Assembly (NCBI RefSeq): GCF_019320115.1
Contig: NC_089595.1
Span: 110,190,461 to 110,254,460 of the forward strand
Direction: 5' to 3'
DNA from: Miscanthus floridulus
Taxonomy: Eukaryota; Streptophyta; Magnoliopsida; Poales; Poaceae
Length of the DNA: 64,000 bases
In this document: positions 23,011-34,700 of the stretch, in pieces
Layout: every line of letters begins with the position of its first letter
How positions within the stretch are numbered: the stretch's first letter is position 1
Notes under the pieces: generated by a model
Databases searched by the model: none
Told to the model about the DNA's origin: nothing
The model's input: only the letters and a program-made list of their open reading frames with translations
Program-made: the position numbers and the translations under genes

Positions 23011-23237
23011 CGTTAGGATATCCGGCCCATAGTGGGCTTGTAATGCCTGTGCCGCTGAGCCCAAGAGTGAATGAGATATAGAGAGGGGCAAGAGTGGAGA
23101 GGAAGGCAACTAAGAAACAAACTCTGTATTCGCACTCTTACTTTTCAGTTGAAGAACTCATCGTCGAGATAACTTTGTTCTTCCTACAATTCGTGAACTA
23201 GGAGAAGCAGATCAGCATCCCCAGTGGGTTGTTGACA
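23011..23237 (+). repeat. 5' LTR of outer element
   Basis: Begins cgttaggatatccggccc (probably a decayed TG start) and ends tgggttgttgaca, directly before the primer-binding site. From about 23031 it matches 42124-42330, including gggcttgtaatgcctgtgcc and cagatcagcatccccagtgg. Confidence 0.72.
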
Positions 23238-23331
23238 ATCTAGTATCAGAGCTTCGTTGATCCGGTGCGTGGCCCTGGATCTCATCCCCGAGCATCCCCA
23301 CTTCACCAGGCTACAGCGACACCGGGGATTC

Positions 23332-24490
23332 ATGGAGCCCAACATCAAGTCCACCTTCGAGAAGGTGTTCCGTCGCATCGACGCCATGGAGGTCAAGTGG
23401 GAGAGCAAGCTAGATGAGGTGAAGAGCTCACGCCAGGACCACAAAGCGGAGGTGGATCGGCACATCTCCATGTTAGAGGACGCGGGCACACGCTCTCCGA
23501 CCATCCCGGTCGATCTAGAGCGACGCGTGGCGGCGCTGGAGGACGTCTGCAACGCCTCCGTCAACATCCCAGAGCAGATCTCATCCCTAGAGCATTACTG
23601 CATTACGCTGTCCCAGTTAGCGGTGGCGGCCAACAATAGGAGCCATGACCTGGATGCACGCATCGGCGATATGGAACAGCGCGTCGATGACCTCAAGTTG
23701 ATCCGTTTGTCCGAGATCCACGATGAATGTGATGATCGCGTGTCCGTGCTAGAGGCTTTGATGGCTGCGCTCGAGGAGTGGCAACCGTGGGTCGAGGTTC
23801 TCATCGACGACACCCGGTTCGATCTTCGTCGGGTGGCCTACTTCTGGTACCGCATCGACAAGGATCCACCGGCGACACGCAAGAGTCCCTGCGCTTCATC
23901 GGAGTTGGTCGCCATCGACGTTCATGCTGGAGAAATGACCGACTGGCCCAAGGGGCACCACGAGGGACCGACTATATGGGAATCGGGCTATGGCATGGTC
24001 ACCACCATAGCACCGACCCCGGCCAATGGTACGCACACTCATCCTCCGTCTCACTTTCCCTATTCCAATTGGTACCACTATCCTGTTCATCCGCCCGACC
24101 CACCACCGCTCCCCCAATTTCCCAATCCACCTCACTTCTGTCTCCCAGTTCCACCCCCAGTCCGCAATTCCCCCCAAATTTAGCCACAATTCCCTAACCC
24201 ACCACCTTAGTTCCACCCACCACCATAGTTTTCCTATCCTGTTCATATGCCATCCCATGTTCCACCTCCAATTCAACATCCTATGCCTCATCCTCCTCTC
24301 AATCCCCACCACCAGTAACCCAACCCATTTCCCAACCCATCACTACCCCCAATTCCTTTCCTCCCAATGCCAATGCCCAACTGGGTCGTCTTCCAAAAAT
24401 GAATTTCCCTCAATTCAATGGTGAAGACGCCCAATTCTGGATTACTTGTGCCACCAATTACTTTGAGATGTACTCGGTCGAGTCCCCGAT
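23332..24490 (+). pseudogene. gag of outer element, 5' part
   Basis: From ATG at 23332, about 280 codons are open. They encode a charged coiled-coil-like N-terminus (repeated LE/RVxxLE patterns, e.g. RRVAALEDV) and then a proline-rich linker. In-frame stops appear at 24181 and beyond within a Pro-Gln-rich stretch, where CAG/CAA to TAG/TAA changes are the likely cause. After one frame change the gag core MNFPQFNGEDAQFW ... YFEMYSVES is readable at about 24400-24485. It is interrupted by the insertion of the Tat element and continues at 38363. Confidence 0.7.
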
Positions 24491-24884
24491 TATTGATGTT
24501 TCACCACCGATAGCCTGCCACGGGGGTACCCGGGGCAGTATGTTCGGGCTTCGGCGTATGCTGAACTCGATGGTTAACGCAAGAGACAGTCGATTTATCC
24601 TGGTTTAGGCCCTCGATCGTAGATCGAGTAATAACCTTACGTCCAGTCGGCGTTAGCCTTTGCGTTGGATTGATTGTGATATGTTGTGTTGTACCATTGT
24701 CCCCATGTCCAGGAGCTCTGCCCTCCTTTATATAGTCAGAAGGTCAGAGTCCTAGTCGGTTTACAATGAGAGTTCCTAGTAGGATTACTGAATAGTACTA
24801 CTACTAAGATTACATGGGAAGAATCCTAGTTAGACTAGATCTTCTTTCTCCCTTACGGGGTATCCTGTGGGTCCTGCATTGACA
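24491..24884 (-). repeat. 3' LTR of Tat element
   Basis: 394 bp, 96% identical by hand count to 37969-38362, with the same TATA segment (ctcctttatatagtcag). A purine-rich tract (on the minus strand GCTCGGGGGCT, 24885-24895) abuts its inner edge and is the likely polypurine tract that primes plus-strand synthesis. Confidence 0.93.
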
Positions 24885-27178
24885 AGCCCCCGAGCACTTC
24901 ATGGTTGAGCTCTGAAAGTCTCGTTTTGCTCCTTCAGGTCTTGTTGAGTAGGAACAAACGTCATCCGAGTGCTTTCTGGAGTGAAACCTTGTAGCGCTTC
25001 TTGGGAATCTTCGAGTGGTAAGTGCTTTTTGAAGAAAAAGTACATCCATCTGGTTGTAGCCCCCGAGCCTCTTGCTATTTGGAACAAGGAGCTAGAGGTT
25101 CTTGTCTTGAAGTTGCTCTGATTGTTCGTTGAAGTTTTATCAAAAAGAACTCAAATATGGCTCGTTCCGGGTTCTTTTTGTCATAATGTCTTGAAGCGGT
25201 CTGTGTTGAGGAAGTCTTTTAGTGACGTGCGCTTTTTCGAAGAAAAAGTACACTCACTGAGTGTAGCCCCCGAGCCTCTTGCTATTTGGAACAAAAAGTT
25301 GGAGGGTCTTGATCCTTTATGTTGTTTGAAAATTTGTGTTATGAAGTAGTCCCCGAGACTTGGATTATGTCATCATCCGGGTGGTTTTGCGGCATCTTTC
25401 CGAAGCGGCCCTTTAGTCTTGGATTAAACCATCATCCGAGTAGTTTCACGGCATGCAGCCTCTGAGCTTATGTCCGGGTTCTTTTTGGGTGGGTGCAAGT
25501 TTTCGTAAAAATTGCACTCACTGAGTGTAGCCCCCAATCCTCTTGCTTTTGCTTGCAAAAGTTGGAGGGTCCAGATTCTTGTCTTCAAAAAATTATGGGG
25601 CTATGTATCCCGCAGCCCCGTGCTTTCTCTGAGTTCTTCTCTTTAGAAAAGAAGTCGGATGAAGAGTCTTGATGTGTCGTCGTCGTTGTAGTCTTGAGTT
25701 TCTTGTATTCTTGGTCCTTTGTCTTTGGTTCCGAGCCTCCTAGAGTAGTTGAAATGAAGGCCGAGCTCCCTAGCTTAGTGTTGATTAAGCTATGATGTTG
25801 GCCGAGCCCCCGAGCGTATATCCGTGTTGTTTTGTTCAGGAAGAACTCGGACGCGAGGTCTTGGCGTATTCTTTGATAGTCTGCTGTTGTCAGATGTAGT
25901 TGTATGGTGGTGGTTGAGTGTAAATGCCTTTTGTTCATGGGTTGTACTGTGCTGGTATATTCTTTCGAATATGCCTATCTTCGAGTACTGTTTCCTCTCG
26001 CCTGAGTCATCCATTATTGAGTCCTGTCTTTTCACTGTGTCCTTTGTTAGGCTTATTTCGTTGGTACTTCTAGTCCATATGCGCCGCTCCTTTGGTCTAT
26101 AAATACTGTCCCGGAGTGCTTGTTTTCATCCATTGGACATTCTGTTGAAACCTTCGTGGTTATGAACATGGTAGTTTGTAAAGTAGAGCAGCCCCCGGGC
26201 ATATTTTGTAGTTCCTGTGTGTCTTGTCGTAGCTGGAGGAAGTCTTGTGATAGGGATTAGAGGTAGGCTAATCCCGCGACAGCATTGTGCCAGGATGTAC
26301 GTGGTGGTAGTTGGAGGAAGTCTTGTGATGTGGGCTTTGTTCCTTCATCCGACAGTTCTGGGTTGATTCTCGTCGCCTGTCTTGAGACTGTCCGATGCAG
26401 ATCAACACCATATCCAGCATCACATCGGTCTTGGGTAGATAGATGCCCGCCGGCCTTCTCTGCTCCATGTTGCCCTGTCGTGCTGCCGATTTCTGCCTTG
26501 GATGCACTACGTCCGTCCTTTGAAGAAAACAGTGTAGCTAATGGCGGTTTGTCCTTCCGAGTAGCAATTTGGGATACGTAGTCGTTCCAGAGCCTAGTTG
26601 TGTCCGTGTTCCTCTTTGCTACTTTGCTTTTCGTGGTACCGAGTTCGTTGGGTCTTATAAGATTTGTAATCTTCTGTTTTTGAAGCCGCTTGTAATGGAA
26701 AGAATTTTGTCTTCTGAGTTGTCTTTTACTTTTCTGTTATGATCCCTGTCGTTCATGAGATTACCAAGTTCTTTCTTAAATAACTGGGTTCCTTTGTTCC
26801 TTGCGAGGTAGCCCTTTCTTTTTTCTTGGTTTGACAAGTTGTTCTTGTAGCGATCTGATAACTCTGCCGTGGTGCTGGACGGATAAGTCTGAAATCTGCC
26901 CGTTGGTTTGTACCGTTATGTGGATTCGTGCCCTTCGTCATTTTAGCTGTGTCGGTAAATGGACCGTTGCGTTCTCACACTGTGTTTTAACGGGCCTCGT
27001 GGGCCGTTTTCATCACTGAAAAATCTATTTAAAGACCTTTTATCTTCCTTTCCTTTGCTGCCCAGCTCTTGCCTTTAAACCCTAGCTTTCAGAAATCCGC
27101 CGCCGTCATCGTCGCCGTCACCCGAGCACCATCATCCTAGCTTCATCTTCCTTAGTGCCTTTTTGCTTCTGCTAGTTC
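24885..27178. other. Tat element 3' region before antisense gene
   Basis: Non-coding in both directions. It contains degenerate repeats of a block with gaaaaagtac(a)...tgtagcccccgagcctcttgct at about 25030-25100, 25235-25310 and 25495-25570, repeated again at 30770-30845 on the far side of the antisense gene. A second TATA-like word, tctataaatact (26096-26107), lies upstream of the antisense gene. Confidence 0.6.
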
Positions 27179-30100
27179 ATGGGAAAGAAGAAAACCGCAA
27201 GCAAGTCTCAGGCGACCTTCATGGACGAGGAGTCATCCCTTTCTTTGATCGAAAACCAGGAGTTCGTGGCCATGAGGGCTGCTCAGAAGGTTTGGCCGGC
27301 TCCAACAACAAGCGAAGACCAGCTGCGCGAGCTCGTTAGCGATGGCTTGATCCAAAGCAAAGTCATCGCTGAATGGAGAGTTCCGAGCGAGCATCGGGTT
27401 CCAGCTCTGGGTCCTGGTGAGATTGTCCTCTTCGTTTCCTTTGTCCGCGCCGGACTTTGCCTTCCTGCTTCCGCCTTCCTTCATCAATTTCTTGGTTATT
27501 TTGGGGTTAGTCTGAACCACCTAACTCCCAATGTCGTTCTCCATCTTTCTGTTTTTGTTCATCTTTGTGAAGCTTTCCTTGGAATCCCTCCTTCTCTATC
27601 TCTTTTTCGCTTTTTCTTTCGTCTGAAACCTCAACCCCGTCGTGAAGAAACCAGCGTTCTTGGCGGTTGCGGGATTCAGTTTCGCCAGGGTCTCAAGATT
27701 AAGTTTTTTAACTATGACCTGGTCGATTCTATAAAAGATTGGCGTGCCGAGTGGTTTTACGCTGCCAATTTGATCCCTTCCCTCATCGTCCACTCTGGAT
27801 CTGGTCCTGTGGTGAATGACCGATGGGACAAGAAGCTTGAGTCACCTGCTGAGATTCAAGTGATCCAGCCACTCCTTGATAGGATTAGCATGCTGAAGCA
27901 GCAGGGTTTGACCGGCTTCGGTATCGTTTCGAGCTTTCTTCATCGCCGGGTTCAGCCTTTGAAGGAGTGGGAACATCTTGGATTTGAGTATTCTGGGGCC
28001 GAGGATCCTTCACGTATGGTCCCAGCTCTTGAGCTGACCGGCGAGGAGGTACTCGAGCGTCTTCAGAAGATGCTGAAAGGAGTGAGCGTCATTCCTCCTA
28101 CTGTCTTCGAGTTCTCAGCCAACAATCCACCCCCAACTGTGAGTTGTCTATCTTTTTGTTTGAGTACTTTATGTACTCTTGCTGCATCTGTTTTTGCTTA
28201 GCTTTTCTTTGTCTCGGTGTTTTATCCTTTTTCGCAGGAGCTTGGGCGAAACTTTGTCGACCCGATCCCTCTTGATGTTCTCCCCGTCGTGGCAGAGACT
28301 GGGGATAAACTTGCTGGAACTTCTGCAATTAGTAAGTCCCAAACCTCTTCCACCCTTCCTGGGGTTTCTTCCGGATTTGTTGATGTATATGAAGAATATG
28401 TTCCTCGTCTAGTCCCTCGCGGTCCTCGCAGTGTCCCAAAGAGGGGGCGAACGGATGGGTCTTCATCTGGCCTGCCTGTCTCTAAGAAGCCTCACAAACC
28501 AAGTACTCCCTCAGGTACTCCAGTTGTTGCTAGCATGCTCTTAGGTGAGCACATTTAATACTCTTTGTTCCTTTATTTTCCTGTTTCTCTCTTGAACCGA
28601 GTACTTTTTATCCTCTTTTCAGCAGGTGCTCTGGTTTCCTTGGCTGAGGAAGAAGAGGATGATGAAGTACCCCTCATCATGCAGCGGTGAGTTGTTTTTC
28701 ATATTCCTGTTGCATTGAATTTCTCTTCTTTATCTTGACTTTTAGTCTTGAACTTTTTGAAGTAATCGGAGGTCGGGTGTGAGTTCTTCCGAGGCTCCCG
28801 CACCGACTTCTTCTGAAGCTCTGGTGTCGAGTTCTTTGGTAGCCTCTGTCCCGAGCTCTACCACTCCTCTAGTGCGGAGTTCTTCCATGGCTCCAGCCCT
28901 GGCTTCTTCCGCGGCTCCGTTGTCGGCTATCCCGCTCCCGTCACCGGGTGGCGGGGACGTTTTCGCCGTCGTGGTTCCCCCTGCGAGGCCTTCTTTTGGC
29001 TTCGCGAAGAAGAAAGTGGTCGGGTGAGTAAATTCTGGCTTTTATCTTTTTGGCTTCTATCTTCCTTCTTCTGGTTCTTATCGGTGCTTCCTTTTATCAC
29101 TTTTTAGTGTTTCGTCTTCTCTCGTTTCTTCATCGACTTCTTCTCTGCCTCCCGCCGTGCCAACGAGTTCCGAGCCTCAGGACTCACAACATTCTGTTGA
29201 TGAAGTTGCTGCGCGGGCTTCGGAGCTACCTGGCGAAGTTGCGGATTTGGCCGCTCCGGAGGTGACTGTGGCCGTCGTGCCGGGTCCTTCTGAGGGTTTG
29301 GCTCCGGCTTCCCTAGAGGTTGCTTTGGTCGCTCCTTCTTTGCCCCAGCCGGCCTCTCCTTCCCCTTCTCTTGCTTCCGGCGGTCCCTCTTTTTCCGGTG
29401 ACGTGGTGCAACAGTTCGATGCCACCCATCGGTTATCGGAGCTGACCACAGCCTGGGGGAGCTTGTCGACCCTCGCGACTTCTTTTGGTGAAAAGCTCCA
29501 GGTAGGTTTTACTGCCACTCCTTTTTTGCGTGCTTGTTTTTCTTCTGTCCTTATGCCTTGTTTCTCTTTACCCCCTTTTTGCTCAGTCTTTCTCTCGTGA
29601 TCATTTTGGCTTCTTTTTCTCATCTGAGAATGAGAGAAAGTTGTCTTCTGAGGTGGACGCTCTGAAAGCCGATCTCGACCTTCTCCGGGCTGAGTTGGAG
29701 ACAGAGCGTCAAATGTACCAAAAGGAGGAGAAGACCCTTCGTGCCCAGACGGAGAAGCAGAGAGACGCCGCGGTGGAGTCTGCGAAGAATGAATGCAAAG
29801 GTGCTGCGGGTTCTGCCTGTTTCTTCTTGTATTTTGACTTCTTTTTTTTCGCTGACTTGTTCTTGGGTGTCTTGTCTAGTTCTCCGAGTTGAGAAGTAGA
29901 AGCTCTCGGAGAGTATCGATGAAATGAAGGCTCTTATCCGCTCTAGTCATAATAAGGCTAAGGAGATAATTACTCATGCTGAGGAAGAACTCGCCCTTGC
30001 TAAGCTGATTAGGCGCGGAGCTGACAGAGATCTTGTGTAGGCCCAAAAAACTATTGAAAGCTTGTTCGGGAAGCTAGCGACGGCTACTGAAAATTGGAAC

Positions 30101-30423
30101 ATTTTGTGGAAATCTTTTCGTTCAGTAGCCGATGTTCTCCGGACTCCAGCGGATGACGGGCAATCTTGGGCGCAGTTCATTCCCCGGATTCCGACTCATT
30201 TCCAAGAGTTCGCGAAGAAGTGTGCTCAAGTATGTACCAAGAATGTGTTGGCCCAGGTCCGGGTCCTTGCTCTAGAGGCGCCTCTGTCCAAGATAGCAGA
30301 GGAAGCTGAAAGCCAAGAATACCTTGACGCCGTTGAGAGGATGGAGCCTGAGGTCGAAGGTTTAGCCAGTAGGGTTATAGACAGTCTAAATATTGACATT
30401 TCCCTTTCTGATGACAATGCCTG
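27179..30423 (+). pseudogene. Multi-exon antisense gene of Tat element
   Basis: This gene runs opposite to gag-pol. Exon 1 is 27179-28138 (320 codons) with EFVAMRAAQKVWPAPTTSEDQL, then a conserved-looking block (FLHQFLGYFGVSLNHLTPN, WRAEWFYAANLIPS). This matches my recollection of the plant 'putative gypsy type transposon' family (Pfam Transposase_28). Further exons follow with GT-AG borders: 28238-28544, about 28623-28688, about 28769-29022, about 29107-29500, about 29587-29799, and a last exon to 30423. The later exons are Ser/Pro-rich and then coiled coil (SSEVDALKADLDLLRAELE). Stops near 29892 and 30037 (TAG, probably from CAG) show decay. A TATA-like CTATTTAAAG is at 27025-27034. Function unknown; Tat elements such as Grande are known to carry such an opposite-strand gene. 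Confidence 0.78.
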
Positions 30424-30872
30424 ATCCGATTGAGCATCCCCTTGTAATATTACACTCCTCTTTAAATGAAGATTCTTTATTTTTGTTGATGTATTCTTTG
30501 CCTGGGTGCGGTCGAAGTTACTTGACTTGCTGAGTACTTTGTCCTGTTTTCGTCTCTGCTCCGCAAAACAACTCTGTGTGTTATCCTGACGAGACCCCTC
30601 GATTTGTCGAGTACTTTTCTTTTCTTCTTCTTTTGTGATCCGTCGAGTGCTTTGTCCACGCTATGACTTGTTAGATGTAAATCTTTGTGTTGATAACCTT
30701 TCGTCCGCGCTATGTAAAAACGACTCGGCATAGAATGTTGCCTTGACGAACTTCGCCATCCGAATGCTTTTTTGAGGAAAAAGTATTCCTATCTGGATGT
30801 AGCCCCCGAGCCTCTTGCTTTTCGGAATGAAGAGCTGGAGGGTCTTTTGAAGTGCAATTTCGGTCGACTAGT

Positions 30873-31569
30873 TTTAGCTTTTAGCTACCCTCATCGGTGT
30901 GCTCAAGCGTTTTTTCAGCTATTTTGCTCTTGGCCGGGATGCTCAGGCATGTTTTCAGCCATTTTGCTTTTTGTTTCGGGTGTTAGCTTTTAGCTACCCT
31001 CATCGGCGGGCTCAAGCATCTTTTCAGCTATTTTGCTCTTGGCCGGGATGCTCAGGCATGTTTTCAGCCATTTTGCTTTTTGTTTCGGGTGTTAGCTTTT
31101 AGCTACCCTCATCGGCGGGCTCAAGCGTCTTTTCAGCTATTTTGCTCTCGGCCGGGATGCTCAGGCATGTTTTCAGCCTTTTTGCTTTTTGTTTCGGGTG
31201 TTAGCTTTTAGCTACCCTCATCGGTGGGCTCAAGCGTCTTTTCAGCTATTTTGCTCTCGGCCGGGATGCCCAGGCATGTTTTCAGCCATTTTGCTTTTTG
31301 TTTCGGGTGTTAGCTTTTAGCTACCCTCATCGGCGGGCTCAAGCGTCTTTTCAGCTATTTTGCTCTCGGCCGGGATGCTCAGGCATGTTTTCAGCCATTT
31401 TGCTTTTTGTTTCAGGTGTTAGCTTTTAGCTACCCTCATCGGTGGGCTCAAGCGTCTTTTTAGCTATTTTGCTCTCGGCCGGGATGCTCAGGCATGTTTT
31501 CAGCCATTTTGCTTTTTGTTTCGGGTGTTAGCTTTTAGCTACCCTCATCGGCGGGCTCAAGCGTCTTGT
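30873..31569. repeat. 109-bp tandem array, six full copies plus a partial
   Basis: Units start at 30873, 30982, 31091, 31200, 31309, 31418 and 31527 (partial, 43 bp), each spaced exactly 109 bp. Each carries gttagcttttagctaccctc and ggccgggatgctcaggcatg with few mismatches. It sits between the end of the antisense gene and the end of gag-pol, that is, in the 3' untranslated part of the element, where Tat elements often carry tandem arrays. Confidence 0.93.
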
Positions 31570-31721
31570 TAAAAGTCATGACAAGACATGCTGTGGATGA
31601 ATATCATCTTTATTGATCATGAATATAAACTAATACATATGTTGTTGAAGAATATTGTCCTTCGTCGATTGTGAACGTTGGTCCCGTGTGGCTTGCATAT
31701 CTATTTTTTCTTGAGTTGTTT

Positions 31722-34700
31722 TTACGCGTAGAATCTTCTTAGCTGGCTGATGTGCCATGTATTGCTGACTTCTTTTCCATCTTCAGTTATTAACTTGTGT
31801 GTGCCTGGTCCGGTGACTTTTGTGACAATGAACGGACCTTCCCATGGACTGAGTAGCTTATGTCGTCCGTCAGTCTTTTGTATCCTTCTTAGCACTAAGT
31901 CTCTGACTTGTAGTGATCGAGGATGGGTACTCTTGTTGTAGTGCCGTCTTAAACCTTGTAGGTATCTGGCTGATTGGAGGGTAGCGTTTACTCTGACTTC
32001 TTCTGAGCTATCGAGTTCTAATCTTCTTGTGTGTTCTGCTTCTCCTTCATCGTATTGTTCTATCTTTGGTGATGTCCAGATCAAGTCGGTGGGCAGTACG
32101 GCCTCTGACCCGTAAACTAGGAAGAAGGGTGAGTAGCCTGTTGCTCTGCTTATTTGAGTTCGTAGCCCCCATACTACTTTCGATAATTCTTCAATCCATT
32201 TGGACCCATAGTCCACTAGTTCTTCATATAACCTTGGTTTTAATCCGGCTAGTATGAGTCCATTAGCCCTTTCTACTTGTCCGTTGGCTTCTGGATGTGC
32301 AACAGACGCATAGTCTATACTGAAACCACAATCTTGTACCCAGCTCTTGAATTCTGTAGCTGTGAAGGGAGAGCCTAGATCTGTGATGATTCGATTGGGC
32401 ATGCCGAAGCGGTGCATAATGTCTTGGATGAACTCGACTGCTTTGGTTGCGCTGTATTTCACGAGTGGTTTATATTCAATCCACTTGGTGAACTTGTCGA
32501 TTGCTACAAAGATGTACTCGAAGCCGCCTTTTGCTTTCTTCAGGGGTCCTACTTGATCCAGCCCCCAGCAGGAAAAAGGCCAAGCGGGTGGGATGCAGAT
32601 AAGATTGTGAGCTGGCACATGGGCTTGTCTTGCAAACATTTGGCAACCTTTGCATTTTCTGACAAGTTCTTCTGTGTCTTTCAAAGCGGTTGGCCAGTAG
32701 AATCCGGTGCAAAATGCTTTGCCAACTAGTGTTCTTGAAGCGGCATGATTTCCACAGCAACCTGAGTGTATTTCGTCTAGGATCTCTTTTCCTTCTTCAA
32801 ATGAGACACATTTTAGGAGTACTCCTGATGATGCTGCTCTTCTGTAAAGTCTATCTCCTACTAGAACGTAGTTTTTGCTTCTGCGAACAACTTGGGTGGC
32901 TTCTGCTTTATCTGCTGGCAATTTATTTTCTTTGATGTAGTCGATGAAAACTTGGCTCCATGAAGTGTTGATTACCAAGATCTGAACGCCTTTAGCCTGA
33001 ATTTCATGGGTTGTTTCACCGGGTTGTTTGATAGAGGGAACTAATAGCTCTTCTATGAATACGCCGGGTGGAACCTTCGCTCTATCTGATCCGAGCTTGG
33101 TGAGGACGTCTGCTGCAATGTTGGAATCGCGCAGGACGTGTAGAATTTCTAATCCTTGAAAATGTTTTTTGAGTTTCTGTATTTCAGCACAGTAAGCACT
33201 CATGTTTTCTTTGGTGCAATCCCAATCTTTGTTGACTTGGTTGATGACTACTGCTGAATCGCCGTATACGAGTAATCTCTTTATTCCGAGAGTAATTGCT
33301 ACTCATAACCCGTGGATGAGGGCTTCATATTCTGCTTCGTTATTTGTAGCTTGCCATAATATCTAAAGGACGTACTTGAGTTGTTTTCCTTCTGGAGAAA
33401 TTAGGAGAACGCCTGCACCGGCCCCACCTAGTTTGAGTGATCCGTCAAAGTACATCTTCTAGTGGTCAAGGATTGTATCTGATAAAGGCTGTTGAATCTC
33501 TGTCCACTCGGCCACAAAATCGGCGAGGGCTTGAGATTTGATTGCTTTCCGCGGGGTGAAATCGATGTTAAGAGCTCCGATTTCAACTGCCCACTTGGAT
33601 ATGTGCCCCGTGGTATCTTTATTGTGTAGGATGTCTCCGAGTGGAAAATCTGTCACCACGGTAATCTTGTGGCTTTCGAAATAGTGGCGAAGCTTGCGTG
33701 AGGTGATGAGTAGAGCGTAGAGTAGTTTTTGTACATGCAGGTACCAGATTTTGGATTCTGACAGTACTTCGCTGATGTAGTATACGGGACGTTGCACTTT
33801 ATACACGTGCCCTTGTTCTTCTCTTTCTATGACTATTGCCGTGCTGATTACGGTAGAAGTCGCCACAATATATAGCATCATATCTTCGTCTTTCTTTGGA
33901 GGTGTCAGGACAGGCGACGAGGTGAGGTATTCTTTAAGTTTTTTGAAAGCTTCATCGGCCTCTATTGTCCACTCGAACTTGTCTGTCTTCTTTAGTAGTT
34001 TAAAGAAAGGTAATCCCTTTTCGCCGAGTCTTGATATGAAACGGTTGAGGGCCGCCATGCATCCTGTTAGTTTCTGCACATCTTTGATACTTCTAGGTGG
34101 GCCCATTTCTGTTATAGCTCGAATTTGCTTGGTGCTGGCTTTGATCCCGCGCTGACTGACCAAAAATCCGAGTAGTTGTCCGGAGGGAACTCCAAATACA
34201 CATTTGTTTAGGTTCAATTTCCATCTCCATCTCTTCAAGTTTTCGAAGGTTTGCTTTAAATCTTCAATCAGAGTGTCTAGGTTCTTTGTCTTCACCACTA
34301 CATCGTCCACGTATGCCTCCACATTTTCACCGATTTGATTCCCAAGGCAAGTTTGGATAGCTCTTTGGTACGTGACGCCAGCGTTCTTTAGTCCAAATGA
34401 CATGGTCTTGTAGCAGTAGGCACCAAACGGGGTGATGAAAGATGTCTTGCTCTGGTCTTGTTCTTTTAGTGCGATCTGGTGATACCCTGAATAGCAATCG
34501 AGAAAAGATAATAGTGCAGATCCTGCTGTTGAATCAACTATCTGGTCAATGCGCGGTAGCCCGAACGGATCTTTTGGGCAATGTTTGTTGAGATCTGTGT
34601 AGTCGACGCACATGCGCCACTCGTCCGTGTTTTTCTTCTGCACAAGGACCAGGTTTGCTAGCTAGTCTGGATGAAGGATTTCCCTGATGAATCCGGCTAC

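Noticed and set aside
30873..31569. CRISPR-like array
   Set aside because: Units are contiguous 109-bp tandem repeats without spacers, in a plant retrotransposon.
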